Origin: an uncultured Oscillospiraceae bacterium | GTDB lineage: Bacteria; Bacillota; Clostridia; Oscillospirales; Oscillospiraceae | Assembly: GCA_910579965.1 (NCBI GenBank) | Contig: CAJTWF010000041.1 | Span: 1-21,086 of the forward strand | Direction: 5' to 3' | Length of the DNA stretch: 21,086 nt | Shown here: piece after piece, positions 13,402 to 21,066 of the stretch | Position numbering within the stretch: the first letter of the stretch is position 1 | How the letters are laid out: each line of letters opens with the position of its first letter | Program-made: the position numbers and the translations under genes | Notes under the pieces: model-generated | Databases searched by the model: none | Seen by the model: the letters and a program-made list of their open reading frames with translations, nothing else | What the model was told of the DNA's origin: nothing

Positions 13402-14777
13402 CATTACAGGACTATCTGCACGCCCTTCAGGGGAAGCGCGTGGCGGTCATCGGCATCGGCGTGAGCAACCAGCCGCTGCTGCGCCTGCTGCTGGAGGCGG
13501 GGGTGAGCGTCACGGCCTGCGACAAAAAGGACCGGGCCGCTCTGGGCCCTATGGCCCATGAGCTGGAGGCGGCGGGGTGCGCCCTCCGGCTGGGGGAGGA
13601 CTATCTGGAGGGGCTGGATCAGGATGTGATCTTCCGCACTCCCGGCCTGCACCCCCGGTATCTGGAGGCGGCCCGGGCCCGGGGCAGCGTGGTCACCTCG
13701 GAGATGGAGGTATTCTTCGAGGTGTGTCCCTGTCCTATCCTGGCCGTCACCGGCAGCGACGGGAAGACCACCACCACAACCATCATCGCCCGGCTCCTCC
13801 AGGCCGCCGGACACAAGGTCCACCTGGGGGGCAACATCGGTCACCCCCTCCTCAGCGAGGCGGATGATATCCGGCCGGAGGACTGGGCGGTGGTGGAGTT
13901 AAGCTCCTTCCAGCTTCTGACCATGCGCAGGAGCCCCCGGATCGCCGTGCTGACCAATCTGGCCCCTAACCACCTGGACATCCACACGGATATGGCGGAG
14001 TACATCAACGCCAAGGCCGCCCTGCTGGACTACCAGAGCTCCGATGGCACCGCTGTGTGCAACTGGGACAACGACATCACCAGAGAGCTCTCCAGCAGAA
14101 CCCGTGGAAAGGTTTTTTACTTCACACGAAATCCAGATCATCCCCCCGCCGCCGGCTGCTTTTTGCGGGGGGAGGCCATCTGGTATCGGGACGAAAACGG
14201 GGAGCGGGAGGTCCTGCCGCTGGCGGATATTCTCCTGCCCGGGGTCCACAACGTGGAGAACTGCATGGCCGCCATCTGTGCGGTCCAGGGCCTCGTGCCG
14301 GACGGCGTGATCCGGGACTTTGCCCGCACCTTCGGCGGGGTGGAGCACCGCATTGAGCTGGTCCGGGAGCGGCGGGGGGTCCGCTGGTACAACGACTCCA
14401 TCGCCTCCAGCCCCAGCCGCACCATGGCTGGCCTGCGCTCCTTCCAGTCAAAGGTGATTCTCATCGCCGGAGGGAAGGACAAGGGGATCAGCTACGCGCC
14501 CCTGGGGCCGGTCATCAATGAGCATGTCAAGCTGCTGATCCTCTGCGGCGCTACCGCCGGGGCTATCCGGACGGCGGCGGTGGAGGCGGAGAACTACGAG
14601 GGCCTGGAGATCCACGAGGCGGCCAGCTACCCGGCCGCCGTGGCCCTGGCGGCGGAGCGGGCGGGGGAGGGGGACGTGGTGATCCTCTCGCCGGCCAGCA
14701 CCTCCTTTGACCGCTTCAAAAACTTTGAGGAGCGGGGACAGGTATTTAAGGAGCTGGTGCGGGCTCTGCCGGAATAA
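13398..14777 (+). CDS. murD: UDP-N-acetylmuramoyl-L-alanine--D-glutamate ligase
   Basis: The 459-residue Mur ligase has an N-terminal Rossmann domain (VAVIGIGVSNQPLL, about 15-28), the ATP-binding P-loop TGSDGKTT at 118-125, the mid-domain block ELSSFQL followed by LTNLAPNHLDIH, and a C-terminal domain with YNDSIASSPSRTMAGL and the ILIAGGKDKG motif. It adds D-glutamate to UDP-MurNAc-L-Ala in cytoplasmic peptidoglycan synthesis. ATG 13398 overlaps the stop of the MBL gene and follows GGGGAGGG by 7 bases. Unlike in many genomes, it stands apart from mraY and murG here. Confidence 0.97.
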   Translation: MTLQDYLHALQGKRVAVIGIGVSNQPLLRLLLEAGVSVTACDKKDRAALGPMAHELEAAGCALRLGEDYLEGLDQDVIFRTPGLHPRYLEAARARGSVVTSEMEVFFEVCPCPILAVTGSDGKTTTTTIIARLLQAAGHKVHLGGNIGHPLLSEADDIRPEDWAVVELSSFQLLTMRRSPRIAVLTNLAPNHLDIHTDMAEYINAKAALLDYQSSDGTAVCNWDNDITRELSSRTRGKVFYFTRNPDHPPAAGCFLRGEAIWYRDENGEREVLPLADILLPGVHNVENCMAAICAVQGLVPDGVIRDFARTFGGVEHRIELVRERRGVRWYNDSIASSPSRTMAGLRSFQSKVILIAGGKDKGISYAPLGPVINEHVKLLILCGATAGAIRTAAVEAENYEGLEIHEAASYPAAVALAAERAGEGDVVILSPASTSFDRFKNFEERGQVFKELVRALPE

Positions 14778-14818
14778 GGAAAAGCCGTGGCCTCATAGAC
14801 TGCTCTGAGGTGATGTCC

Positions 14819-15511
14819 ATGCGCCGCAGATACCGGCTCCCCATGCCTCCCGGCCAGAAGGCGAAGCTGATCTGTTTTTTTCTCTCTGTTGCGCTGCTGT
14901 CCCTGACCATTGTAGGCACCAACCATCTGCGCTCGCTGCTGGGTAATCTGGCGGTGACCCGGGTGTCCAACATGGTGGGGCGGGTGGTGATGGAGGCAGT
15001 CAGCGACGCTGTGAACAGCGGAGAGATCCAGTATAACGATTTGATTTCCCTGGAAAAGGACGCGGACGGCGGCATTGCCGCCCTGCAAAGCAATATGGCG
15101 GAATTTAACCGCCTCCAGTCCGCCATTACCAAGGATATCCTGGACCGGCTGGGCCAGGTCTCGGAAATGGATCTGACGATCCCCCTGGGGACCCTCACCG
15201 GCTCCGCCCTTCTGGTGGGCCGGGGGCCCAGCCTCAGCGTCCGGATGCAGTCCCTGGGCAGCTGCTCCGCCCACTTTGAAAACCAGTTCGATCAGGCGGG
15301 CATCAACCAGACCACCCACCGGATTCTGCTGTGCGTGGATGTGTCCATGTCCATTCTGCTGCCCGGCTTTCGCACCAGCACCCAGGTGAGCAACGCCTTC
15401 TCCGTGGCGGAGACGGTGATTGTGGGCGACGTGCCCGGGTCCTACACCTACTTTGACTCCGGCAATCCCATTGAGCAGGACGCCTTTGACTACTCCATCA
15501 ACAACGGCTGA
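14819..15511 (+). CDS. yunB: Sporulation protein YunB
   Basis: The 230-residue protein has a basic N-terminus, one membrane segment (about 16-34: LICFFLSVALLSLTIVG) and an extracytoplasmic region with typical YunB features: NMVGRVVMEAVSDAV, then LTIPLGTLTGSALLVGRGP, and GINQTTHRILLCVDVSMSILLPGF. Bacillus YunB is a mother-cell (sigma-E) protein needed for normal sporulation; its biochemical role is unknown. The ATG 14819 start is preferred over GTG 14810 and ATG 14813 because GAGGTGAT (14807-14814) is correctly spaced only for 14819. It lies 41 bases after murD. Confidence 0.9.
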   Translation: MRRRYRLPMPPGQKAKLICFFLSVALLSLTIVGTNHLRSLLGNLAVTRVSNMVGRVVMEAVSDAVNSGEIQYNDLISLEKDADGGIAALQSNMAEFNRLQSAITKDILDRLGQVSEMDLTIPLGTLTGSALLVGRGPSLSVRMQSLGSCSAHFENQFDQAGINQTTHRILLCVDVSMSILLPGFRTSTQVSNAFSVAETVIVGDVPGSYTYFDSGNPIEQDAFDYSINNG

Positions 15512-15545
15512 CCGGCGCAGAGCACCGAAAAGAGGAGGATTTTCC

Positions 15546-15743
15546 GTGAAAAAAGCGGTCATAGGGAGCGGCCTGATGATTTCCGGCATGATCGGCGTGT
15601 CCTCCCAGCGGATTATCGACACCATTTTAGTGGCCAACCACTGGCAAATCAAGGAGAGCGGACCGGATCTGCTGCTGGCGCTGAGCGCGGCGGCGGTGAT
15701 CGGCGGCATTCTCCTCTGTCTGTTCGCCCTGAGGGAGCGCTGA
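15546..15743 (+). CDS. Small membrane protein of unknown function
   Basis: The 65-residue product begins with a GTG start that follows GAGGAGG by 8 bases. Residues 41-61 (DLLLALSAAAVIGGILLCLF) form a clear membrane segment, and the N-terminus (VIGSGLMISGMIGVSS) is a weaker hydrophobic stretch, so two passes are possible. The C-terminus is charged (ALRER). I do not recognise the family. It lies 34 bases after yunB and 56 before ligA and probably belongs to the yunB transcript. Confidence 0.7.
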   Translation: MKKAVIGSGLMISGMIGVSSQRIIDTILVANHWQIKESGPDLLLALSAAAVIGGILLCLFALRER

Positions 15744-15799
15744 CAGGCATTGGAGCATTCCGCCAATTTTCAAACAAGGCCTAGACAAGGAGACCATCC

Positions 15800-17776
15800 A
15801 TGGACTACAAAAGCGAAATGAAATCCCTGCGGGACACCCTCAATGAGGCGGGCTACCGCTACTACGTGCTGGACGATCCGGCCATGCAGGACTACGAGTA
15901 CGATCGGCTCCTCCGCCGCCTGGAGGAGCTGGAGGCGGAGCACCCGGAGGAGATCACGCCGGACTCGCCCACCCAGCGGGTGGGGGGCGCGGCCCTGGAG
16001 AGCTTTCAGCAGGTGGAGCACCCTGTTCCCCTGGAGAGTCTTCAGGACGTGTTTGCCCCGGCGGAGGTGGAGGAGTTTGCGGAGCGGATGGAGGAGGCCC
16101 TGTCCTCAGTCTCCTACAGCGTGGAGCCCAAGGTGGACGGCCTGAGCGTGGCCCTGGAGTACCGGGACGGCGTGTTCGTCCAGGGCGCCACCCGGGGGGA
16201 CGGCCGGGTGGGGGAGGACGTGACGGAGAATCTGCGCACCATCAAGTCCATCCCCATGACCCTGCCGGAGAAGCTGCCCCGGCTCATCGTCCGGGGCGAG
16301 GTGTTCATGCCCAAAAACGTGTTCCACAAGCTCAACCGCCAGCGGGAGGAGGCGGGCCAGCCCCTCTTTGCCAACCCCCGCAACGCCGCCGCCGGGTCCC
16401 TGCGGCAGCTGGATCCGAAGATCTGCGCCAAGCGGCTGCTGGATATCCGGGTCTTCAACCTCCAGCTGTGCGAGGGCAGGGACTTTGCCCGCCACAGCGA
16501 GAGCATCGACTATCTCTCCGGCCAGGGCTTCCAGACCATCCCCCGAAAGGTGCTCTCCAGCGCCGGAGAGATCAACGCGGAGATCGCCCGGCTGGGGGAG
16601 GGCAGGGGGGAGCTGCCCTTTGACATGGACGGTGCGGTTGTGAAGGTAGATTCCTTGTCAGACCGTGCGGTTGTAGGCAGTACAGCCAAATGTCCCCGGT
16701 GGGCCATCGCCTACAAGTACCCGCCGGAGCAGAAGCCCAGCCGGGTGCTGGACATTGTGGTCCAGGTGGGCCGCACGGGAGTGCTGACCCCCAAGGTGGT
16801 GGTGGAGCCGGTGCGTCTGGCGGGAACCACGGTCACCAACGCCACCCTCCACAACCAGAATTTTATTGATGAGAAGGACATCCGCATCGGGGACACGGTG
16901 GTGCTCCAGAAGGCGGGGGAGATCATCCCGGAGGTGGTGGAGGTGCTCCGCGGCCTCCGGCCGGAGGGGACGGAGCCCTACCATCTGCCGGAGACCTGCC
17001 CAGTGTGCGGGGCCCCGGTGGCCCGGGACGAGGACGGCGCCGCCATCCGGTGTACCGGCGCGGAGTGCCCGGCCCAGCTCCACCGGAACCTCACCCACTT
17101 TGCCAGCCGGGACGCCATGGACATCGACGGCATGGGGCCGGCGGTGATGAGCCAGCTCATCGGACAGGGGCTGGTGAAGACGCCGGCGGACCTCTATTTC
17201 CTCACCCGGGATCAGCTGGCCGGGCTGGAGCGGATGGGGAAGAAGTCCGCCCAGAACGCGGTGGAGGCCATTGACAAGAGCCGGGGCAGGGGGCTGGAGC
17301 GGCTGCTCTACGCCCTAGGCATCCGGCAGGTGGGGCAGAAGGCGGGGAAGGTGCTGGCCGCCCGCTTTGGCAGCTTTGACGCCCTGGCGGCGGCCAGCGA
17401 GGAGGAGCTCACCGCCATTGACGACGTGGGGGGCGTCACCGCCGCCTACATCCGCGCATGGCTGGAAAGTCCCCAGTCCCAGCACCTCATCCGCCGGCTG
17501 AAGGAGGCGGGGGTGTCCATGGAGGCCGTGGAGCAGAGCGCCGGGGAGCAGTTCAAGGGCATGACCTTCGTGCTCACCGGAGCCCTGGAGCGGTTCACCC
17601 GGGACGAGGCTGCGGCCCTCATCGAGTCCCGGGGCGGCAAGGCCAGCGGCTCAGTCAGCAAAAAGACCACCTACGTGGTGGCCGGGGAGAACGCGGGGAG
17701 CAAGCTGCGCAGGGCAAACGAGCTGGGCGTCCCTGTTCTGACGGAGGCGGAGTTCGCTGAAATGCTGGAGAAATAG
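15800..17776 (+). CDS. ligA: NAD-dependent DNA ligase
   Basis: The 658-residue LigA is complete. The N-terminal NAD-binding domain has Y21-Y22 and D31-x-E33-YD; the adenylation lysine is K111 in the motif KVDG; the OB domain lies around 320-390; the zinc finger is C400, C403, C418, C423; helix-hairpin-helix repeats span about 440-580; and a BRCT domain spans about 583-658 (GMTFVLTGAL, then SVSKKTTYVVAGENAGSKL). It seals nicks in replication and repair. The motif after HPVP reads LESLQDVF instead of the common MLSLDNAF. ATG 15800 follows AAGGAG. A terminator follows at once. Confidence 0.97.
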   Translation: MDYKSEMKSLRDTLNEAGYRYYVLDDPAMQDYEYDRLLRRLEELEAEHPEEITPDSPTQRVGGAALESFQQVEHPVPLESLQDVFAPAEVEEFAERMEEALSSVSYSVEPKVDGLSVALEYRDGVFVQGATRGDGRVGEDVTENLRTIKSIPMTLPEKLPRLIVRGEVFMPKNVFHKLNRQREEAGQPLFANPRNAAAGSLRQLDPKICAKRLLDIRVFNLQLCEGRDFARHSESIDYLSGQGFQTIPRKVLSSAGEINAEIARLGEGRGELPFDMDGAVVKVDSLSDRAVVGSTAKCPRWAIAYKYPPEQKPSRVLDIVVQVGRTGVLTPKVVVEPVRLAGTTVTNATLHNQNFIDEKDIRIGDTVVLQKAGEIIPEVVEVLRGLRPEGTEPYHLPETCPVCGAPVARDEDGAAIRCTGAECPAQLHRNLTHFASRDAMDIDGMGPAVMSQLIGQGLVKTPADLYFLTRDQLAGLERMGKKSAQNAVEAIDKSRGRGLERLLYALGIRQVGQKAGKVLAARFGSFDALAAASEEELTAIDDVGGVTAAYIRAWLESPQSQHLIRRLKEAGVSMEAVEQSAGEQFKGMTFVLTGALERFTRDEAAALIESRGGKASGSVSKKTTYVVAGENAGSKLRRANELGVPVLTEAEFAEMLEK

Positions 17777-17777
17777 G

Positions 17778-17803
17778 GGAGGGACGGCGTTCGCCGTCCC
17801 TCC
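17778..17803. terminator. Terminator after ligA, shared with the opposing gene
   Basis: A perfect 11-bp GC-rich stem (17778-17788 with 17793-17803, loop GTTC) begins 1 base after the ligA stop and is followed by TTTGG. The leftward gene ends 11 bases beyond it. Confidence 0.8.
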
Positions 17804-17814
17804 TTTGGATGTGG

Positions 17815-18036
17815 TCAGATCTCGTTAAAGGTGTACCGGTGCTTCTGGCCGGCCTGGCACACCACCTCAATGCTGACAGCGCCCTCCTTCTCCGTCACGT
17901 CAATCTCAGCGGAAGCGTCATTTTTGAAGAGGCTCCGGACGTACTCCTCCGGGCTCTCCAGCTCCAGCTCCAAGAACTCCTGGGTATCCGGCGCACAGGG
18001 GCTGTAGACCTGCTTGATGATCTCATACTCTTTCAT
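17815..18036 (-). CDS. Small protein of unknown function, copy 1 (DUF6061-like)
   Basis: The 73-residue protein begins MKEYEIIKQVYSPCAPD and ends GQKHRYTFNEI. It is a paralogue of the protein encoded at 18793-19026: shared features are the start MK-x-YE-[IV]-I, a P-C pair near residue 14, LELELESPEEYV and the C-terminal HRYTF-x-E. I tentatively connect it with the small DUF6061 family of Clostridia; the function is unknown. It has no membrane segment or zinc motif. ATG 18034-18036 follows TAGGAGG; the frame is open further upstream but without a ribosome site. Confidence 0.8.
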   Translation of the reverse strand: MKEYEIIKQVYSPCAPDTQEFLELELESPEEYVRSLFKNDASAEIDVTEKEGAVSIEVVCQAGQKHRYTFNEI

Positions 18037-18079
18037 ATTGGGCCTCCTATTTCCAGAATTTGTAGGTATTGACAGATAC

Positions 18080-18108
18080 AGTGTACTACATCTCCGCTTG
18101 TTTTGCAA
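18080..18108 (-). promoter_or_regulatory. Candidate promoter of small-protein gene copy 1
   Basis: Read leftward, TTGCAA (18108-18103) and TACACT (18085-18080) are separated by 17 bp; the -10 has two mismatches. It is divergent from the ppa promoter. Confidence 0.5.
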
Positions 18109-18158
18109 GATTTCTACAAAAATTTCTCCCAAGCTCTCTCCAATGCCTCCGACGGCCC

Positions 18159-18187
18159 TTGTCCCGGGAGAATATATGTGGTATGAT
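18159..18187 (+). promoter_or_regulatory. ppa promoter
   Basis: TTGTCC (18159-18164) and TATGAT (18182-18187) are separated by 17 bp, about 30 bases before the ppa start. Confidence 0.75.
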
Positions 18188-18218
18188 AGGAAAAAAGAAG
18201 AGGGAGAGGAGAGACATG

Positions 18219-18752
18219 ATGAATCTGTGGCACGATATCCGCCCCGCCCGGATGCAGCCGGAGGACTTTCTGGCGGTCATTGAAATCGAGAAGGGCTCTA
18301 AGAACAAGTATGAGCTGGACAAGGAGACCGGCGCGCTGCGCCTGGACCGCATCCTCTACACCTCCACCCACTATCCGGCCAACTATGGCTTTATCCCCCG
18401 CACCTACGCCGACGACGGCGATCCCCTGGACGTGCTGGTGCTGTGCAGCGAGCCCATCCGTCCCATGAGCCTGGTGCGGGTCTACCCGGTGGGCTACTTC
18501 ACCATGCGGGACGGCGGGGCCATGGACGACAAGATCCTGGCCATCCCCTATGAGGACCCTATGTACAACAGCTATCAGGACCTGGGGGACCTGCCCGCCC
18601 ACATCTCCAGCGAGATCAGCCACTTTTTCAGCGTGTACAAGCACCTGGAGCCGGATAAAAACGCGGAGGTGGACAGCATACACGGCCGCCATGAGGCGGT
18701 GGAGGTGATCCGGCGGGCCTTCGACGACTATATTGAGAAGTTCTGCCGGTAA
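18219..18752 (+). CDS. ppa: Inorganic pyrophosphatase, family I
   Basis: The 177-residue soluble pyrophosphatase hydrolyses pyrophosphate to two phosphates. The family signature DGDPLDV is at 66-72 with metal-binding D66, D68 and D71; other active-site segments are E22-x-x-KGSKNKYE, YPANYGFIPRTY (52-63) and DDKILAIP (103-110). ATG 18219 gives the usual start MNLWHDI; ATG 18216 is one codon upstream, but AGGAG (18207-18211) is better spaced for 18219. It sits between two paralogous leftward genes with its own promoter and a terminator-like hairpin. Confidence 0.95.
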   Translation: MNLWHDIRPARMQPEDFLAVIEIEKGSKNKYELDKETGALRLDRILYTSTHYPANYGFIPRTYADDGDPLDVLVLCSEPIRPMSLVRVYPVGYFTMRDGGAMDDKILAIPYEDPMYNSYQDLGDLPAHISSEISHFFSVYKHLEPDKNAEVDSIHGRHEAVEVIRRAFDDYIEKFCR

Positions 18753-18761
18753 AACGGCCAA

Positions 18762-18784
18762 GGGCGCGGATCAACTCCGCGCCC
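18762..18784. terminator. Terminator-like hairpin after ppa
   Basis: A perfect 9-bp stem (GGGCGCGGA at 18762-18770 with TCCGCGCCC at 18776-18784) lies 9 bases after the ppa stop. CTCTATTGT follows, a weak U-tract. The opposing small gene ends 8 bases beyond. Confidence 0.65.
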
Positions 18785-18792
18785 CTCTATTG

Positions 18793-19026
18793 TCAAAGCT
18801 CGCAGAAGGTGTAGCGGTGCTTCCGCCCTCCCTCCAGCAGCGCCTCAATGACGCTGCTGCCGTCCCGCTTGGTGGACAGGAACTCCACGCTCCGCTCCCG
18901 CATGTATTGCTCCTGAACGTAGCGGGCCGGGTCCTCCAGGCGCAGCTCCAGGATCTCCCTGGTGTTGGGGCGCTGGTCTCCGGTGCAGGGGACGAACTCC
19001 TCGCGGATGACCTCGTAGGACTTCAT
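18793..19026 (-). CDS. Small protein of unknown function, copy 2 (DUF6061-like)
   Basis: The 77-residue protein begins MKSYEVIREEFVPCTGD and ends GGRKHRYTFCEL. It is the diverged paralogue of the gene at 17815-18036, with the same N- and C-terminal blocks and a four-residue insertion after the P-C pair. ATG 19024-19026 follows AAAGGAGAT. Upstream (19027-19180) lies the divergent ABC-F leader promoter; on the leftward strand only a weak TATAAA-like -10 (near 19110) is seen. Function is unknown. Confidence 0.8.
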   Translation of the reverse strand: MKSYEVIREEFVPCTGDQRPNTREILELRLEDPARYVQEQYMRERSVEFLSTKRDGSSVIEALLEGGRKHRYTFCEL

Positions 19027-19182
19027 CGGACCATCTCCTTTCTTTTTCATCGGCCTTTGGACTGCATATTCGGACAATCCGCTTTATTCTGCGCATTTCA
19101 CCCGGCTTTTATACGGTTTTCCCCGTTTTTCCTTCTCCCTGCGGCTTGTAACACAACTGTAACTGTACTTTCTCCTAAAATC

Positions 19183-19191
19183 TGCTATACT
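19183..19191 (+). promoter_or_regulatory. Extended -10 promoter of the ABC-F leader
   Basis: TGCTATACT (19183-19191) is an extended -10 element. The -35 region is poor (CTGTAC at 19163-19168). The transcript would start near 19198, giving a leader of about 225 bases before the ABC-F start. Confidence 0.6.
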
Positions 19192-19222
19192 GGAACACAG
19201 TCTTGAAGAGAAGGGTGAGAAA

Positions 19223-19234
19223 ATGCGCATCTGA
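19223..19234 (+). CDS. Possible three-codon upstream ORF (Met-Arg-Ile-stop)
   Basis: ATG CGC ATC TGA begins 4 bases after AAGGGTGA (19211-19218), about 25 bases from the predicted transcription start. The bases 19225-19231 (GCGCATC) are perfectly complementary to 19315-19321 in the antiterminator arm downstream. Tiny stalling peptides with an Arg at position 2 are known in leaders of macrolide-type resistance genes; its function here is inference. Confidence 0.4.
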   Translation: MRI

Positions 19235-19250
19235 ATCTGATTTTCGTGTC

Positions 19251-19401
19251 ACAGGAGTTCTTCCGGAGGCGTCCCGCAGGGGGACGTCCGGTTCCTGTAC
19301 GCCGAAAGTCAGAGGATGCGCCGCGCCATGGAGCCGGAGCGTCTCGCTCCGCGCCCTTCTGCGTCCTCCGCTGCTTTCGGCCTGTCCGGAAGCAGTTTTT
19401 T
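19251..19401 (+). promoter_or_regulatory. Structured leader of the ABC-F gene: putative attenuator
   Basis: Three structures can be drawn. First, a stem-loop at 19251-19298 (ACAGGA/TCCTGT, CCGGA/TCCGG and CGTCCC/GGGACG, with a GG bulge). Second, a long stem joining 19301-19308 (GCCGAAAG) to 19374-19381 (CTTTCGGC) and 19312-19319 to 19361-19368, with an inner hairpin at 19336-19350. Third, a terminator at 19371-19401 that uses bases 19374-19380 of the second stem. Stems two and three cannot coexist, so stem two would be an antiterminator. Transcriptional attenuation upstream of ABC-F resistance genes is known from Bacillus and Listeria. No known riboswitch motif is recognised. Confidence 0.65.
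19371..19401 (+). terminator. Conditional terminator upstream of the ABC-F gene
   Basis: CTGCTTTCGG (19371-19380) pairs with CCGGAAGCAG (19386-19395), one G-U pair, loop CCTGT, followed by TTTTTT at 19396-19401. It is 21 bases before the ABC-F start codon and so would stop transcription before the gene. Confidence 0.8.
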
Positions 19402-19422
19402 ATGAAAGGGGAGGATGCCCTT

Positions 19423-20979
19423 ATGCTACAGGTAAAGCATCTGACATTGACCCACCGGAGGGACCTGCGGGTCCTGGTGGAGGATTTTTCCTTTGTCCTC
19501 AACCCCGGGGACAAGGCCGTCATCATCGGGGAGGAGGGCAACGGCAAGTCCACCCTCCTCCAGTGGATCGCCGATCCCCGGCGGGTGGAGGGGTACTGCC
19601 AGTGGAGCGGATCCCTGGCCGGGGAGCCGGGGACCCTGGGCTATCTGGCCCAGGACCTGACGGCGGAGGAGCTGGCCGGGAGCGTGTACGATTTCTGCGC
19701 CGCCTGTCCCGCCTTCTTTGACCTGACCCCCAACGAGCTGGGAGAGATCGCCTGGCAGCTGCGCTTTCCGGCGGAGGAGTTCTACGGGGACAGGCCGGTG
19801 TCCACTCTCTCCGGCGGGGAGCGGATCAAGCTCCAGCTGGGCCGGCTGCTGTTCCAGCGGCCCCAGACGCTGCTGCTGGACGAGCCCTCCAGCGACGTGG
19901 ACCTGGAGACGCTGACGTGGCTGGAGGCGTTCATCAGCGGCTTTCCTGGGATCGTCCTTTTTATCTCCCACGATGAAGCTCTCATTGAGGCCACAGCCAA
20001 CGTGGTGCTCCATATTGAGCACCCCCGGGAGGGGAAGCCGCCCCGCTGCACGGTCCGCCGCCTGGACTACCGGACCTATACCGGCCTCCGGGAGGACGCC
20101 ATTGCCGGTCAGACCCGCCAGGCCCGGAAGGAGCGGGAGGAGTATGAAAAGAAGATGTCCAAGTACCGGCGCATTCAGCAGAGCGTGGAGCACGCCCAGA
20201 CCGTAATTTCCCGGCAGGATCCGGCCACGGCCCGGCTGCTGAAAAAGAAGATGCACGCAGTCCAGTCCATGGGCCGCCGCTTTGACCGGGAGGCGGAGCG
20301 CATGACCCAGCTCCCGGAGGTGGAGCAGGCCATTTTTGTCCGGTTTCCGGAGGAGGTGCGGCTGCCGGCGGGCAAGTGCGTGCTGGATCTGCGGCTGGAC
20401 CGTCTGGAAGCGGGGGAGCGGCTGCTGGCAAACAACGTCCGGCTGTACGTTCGGGGCGGGGAGAAGGTGGGCATTCTGGGGTCCAACGGCGCGGGCAAGA
20501 CCACTCTGCTGCGGCACATCCAGCAGGAGCTGCTCTGCCGCCGGGATATCCAGGCCGCCTACATGTCCCAGGACTACGCCGAGACCCTGCCCCTGGACCA
20601 GACGCCCATCGACTTTCTGGCCCCGGAGGGGGACGCTGCCTCCCAGACCAGGGCCAGGACCTATCTGGGCAGTCTGCGCTACGCCCGGCAGGAGATGGTC
20701 CACCCCATCCGGGAGCTCTCCGGCGGCCAGAAGGCCAAGCTTCTGCTGGCCAGGATGAGCCTGGACGGGGTGAATGTGCTCATTCTGGATGAGCCCACCC
20801 GGAATTTCTCCCCCATCTCCGGCCCCAAGGTCCGCCAGGGCTTTGAGGAGTACGGCGGAACCATCATCAGCGTGTCCCATGACCGGAAGTTCCTCTCCCA
20901 GGTCTGCACCGCCCTCTACCGCCTGACGGCGGACGGCCTTGCGCCGGTGGCGCGGGAGGAGCTGTGGGGGGACGAGTAG
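19423..20979 (+). CDS. ABC-F family ATPase (ribosome-protection type candidate)
   Basis: The 518-residue protein has two ABC domains in one chain and no membrane segments, as in the ABC-F family that acts on ribosomes. Domain 1: Walker A GEEGNGKST (36-44), signature LSGGE (129-133), Walker B LLLDEP (150-155). The charged linker at about 221-310 (RKEREEYEKKMSKYRR, KKKMHAVQSMGRRFDRE) would reach the P-site tRNA region. Domain 2: GSNGAGKTT (353-361), LSGGQ (432-436), LILDEPTRNFSP (453-464). ATG 19423 follows AAAGGGGAGG by 8 bases. The open frame back to GTG 19246 crosses the leader terminator and is not counted. Antibiotic resistance is possible; housekeeping translation roles are too. Confidence 0.88.
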   Translation: MLQVKHLTLTHRRDLRVLVEDFSFVLNPGDKAVIIGEEGNGKSTLLQWIADPRRVEGYCQWSGSLAGEPGTLGYLAQDLTAEELAGSVYDFCAACPAFFDLTPNELGEIAWQLRFPAEEFYGDRPVSTLSGGERIKLQLGRLLFQRPQTLLLDEPSSDVDLETLTWLEAFISGFPGIVLFISHDEALIEATANVVLHIEHPREGKPPRCTVRRLDYRTYTGLREDAIAGQTRQARKEREEYEKKMSKYRRIQQSVEHAQTVISRQDPATARLLKKKMHAVQSMGRRFDREAERMTQLPEVEQAIFVRFPEEVRLPAGKCVLDLRLDRLEAGERLLANNVRLYVRGGEKVGILGSNGAGKTTLLRHIQQELLCRRDIQAAYMSQDYAETLPLDQTPIDFLAPEGDAASQTRARTYLGSLRYARQEMVHPIRELSGGQKAKLLLARMSLDGVNVLILDEPTRNFSPISGPKVRQGFEEYGGTIISVSHDRKFLSQVCTALYRLTADGLAPVAREELWGDE

Positions 20980-20981
20980 TC

Positions 20982-21007
20982 ATCCTTTTTCTTGAAAGAA
21001 AAAGGAT
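20982..21007. terminator. A+T-rich hairpin after the ABC-F gene
   Basis: A perfect 12-bp stem (20982-20993 with 20996-21007, arms ATCCTTTTTCTT and AAGAAAAAGGAT) starts 3 bases after the stop codon. No U-tract follows on the forward strand, but the stem itself is A/U-rich; it probably ends transcription. Confidence 0.55.
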
Positions 21008-21066
21008 CAAAAAGAACTTTAAGAGCCTGTCTAATATCTCGACGTGTATGGATTGGCGAGTGGATT

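Noticed and set aside
14794..14801. CATAGACT as a sigma-E -10 for yunB
   Set aside because: It matches 7 of 8 positions, but the -35 is poor and the transcript would begin at the ribosome site of yunB.
19328..19405. 25-codon ORF inside the ABC-F leader, ending across ATGA at 19402
   Set aside because: The nearest purine-rich stretch is about 11 bases away and both strands of the leader stems would be translated; it is probably chance, though a second leader ORF cannot be excluded.
19246..19422. N-terminal extension of the ABC-F protein from GTG 19246
   Set aside because: The extension runs through paired stems and an intrinsic terminator with six T residues, has no family similarity, and ATG 19423 has a far better ribosome site.
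19426..20880. 484-codon open frame antisense to the ABC-F gene
   Set aside because: It is a shadow frame; the forward frame carries two complete ABC domains.
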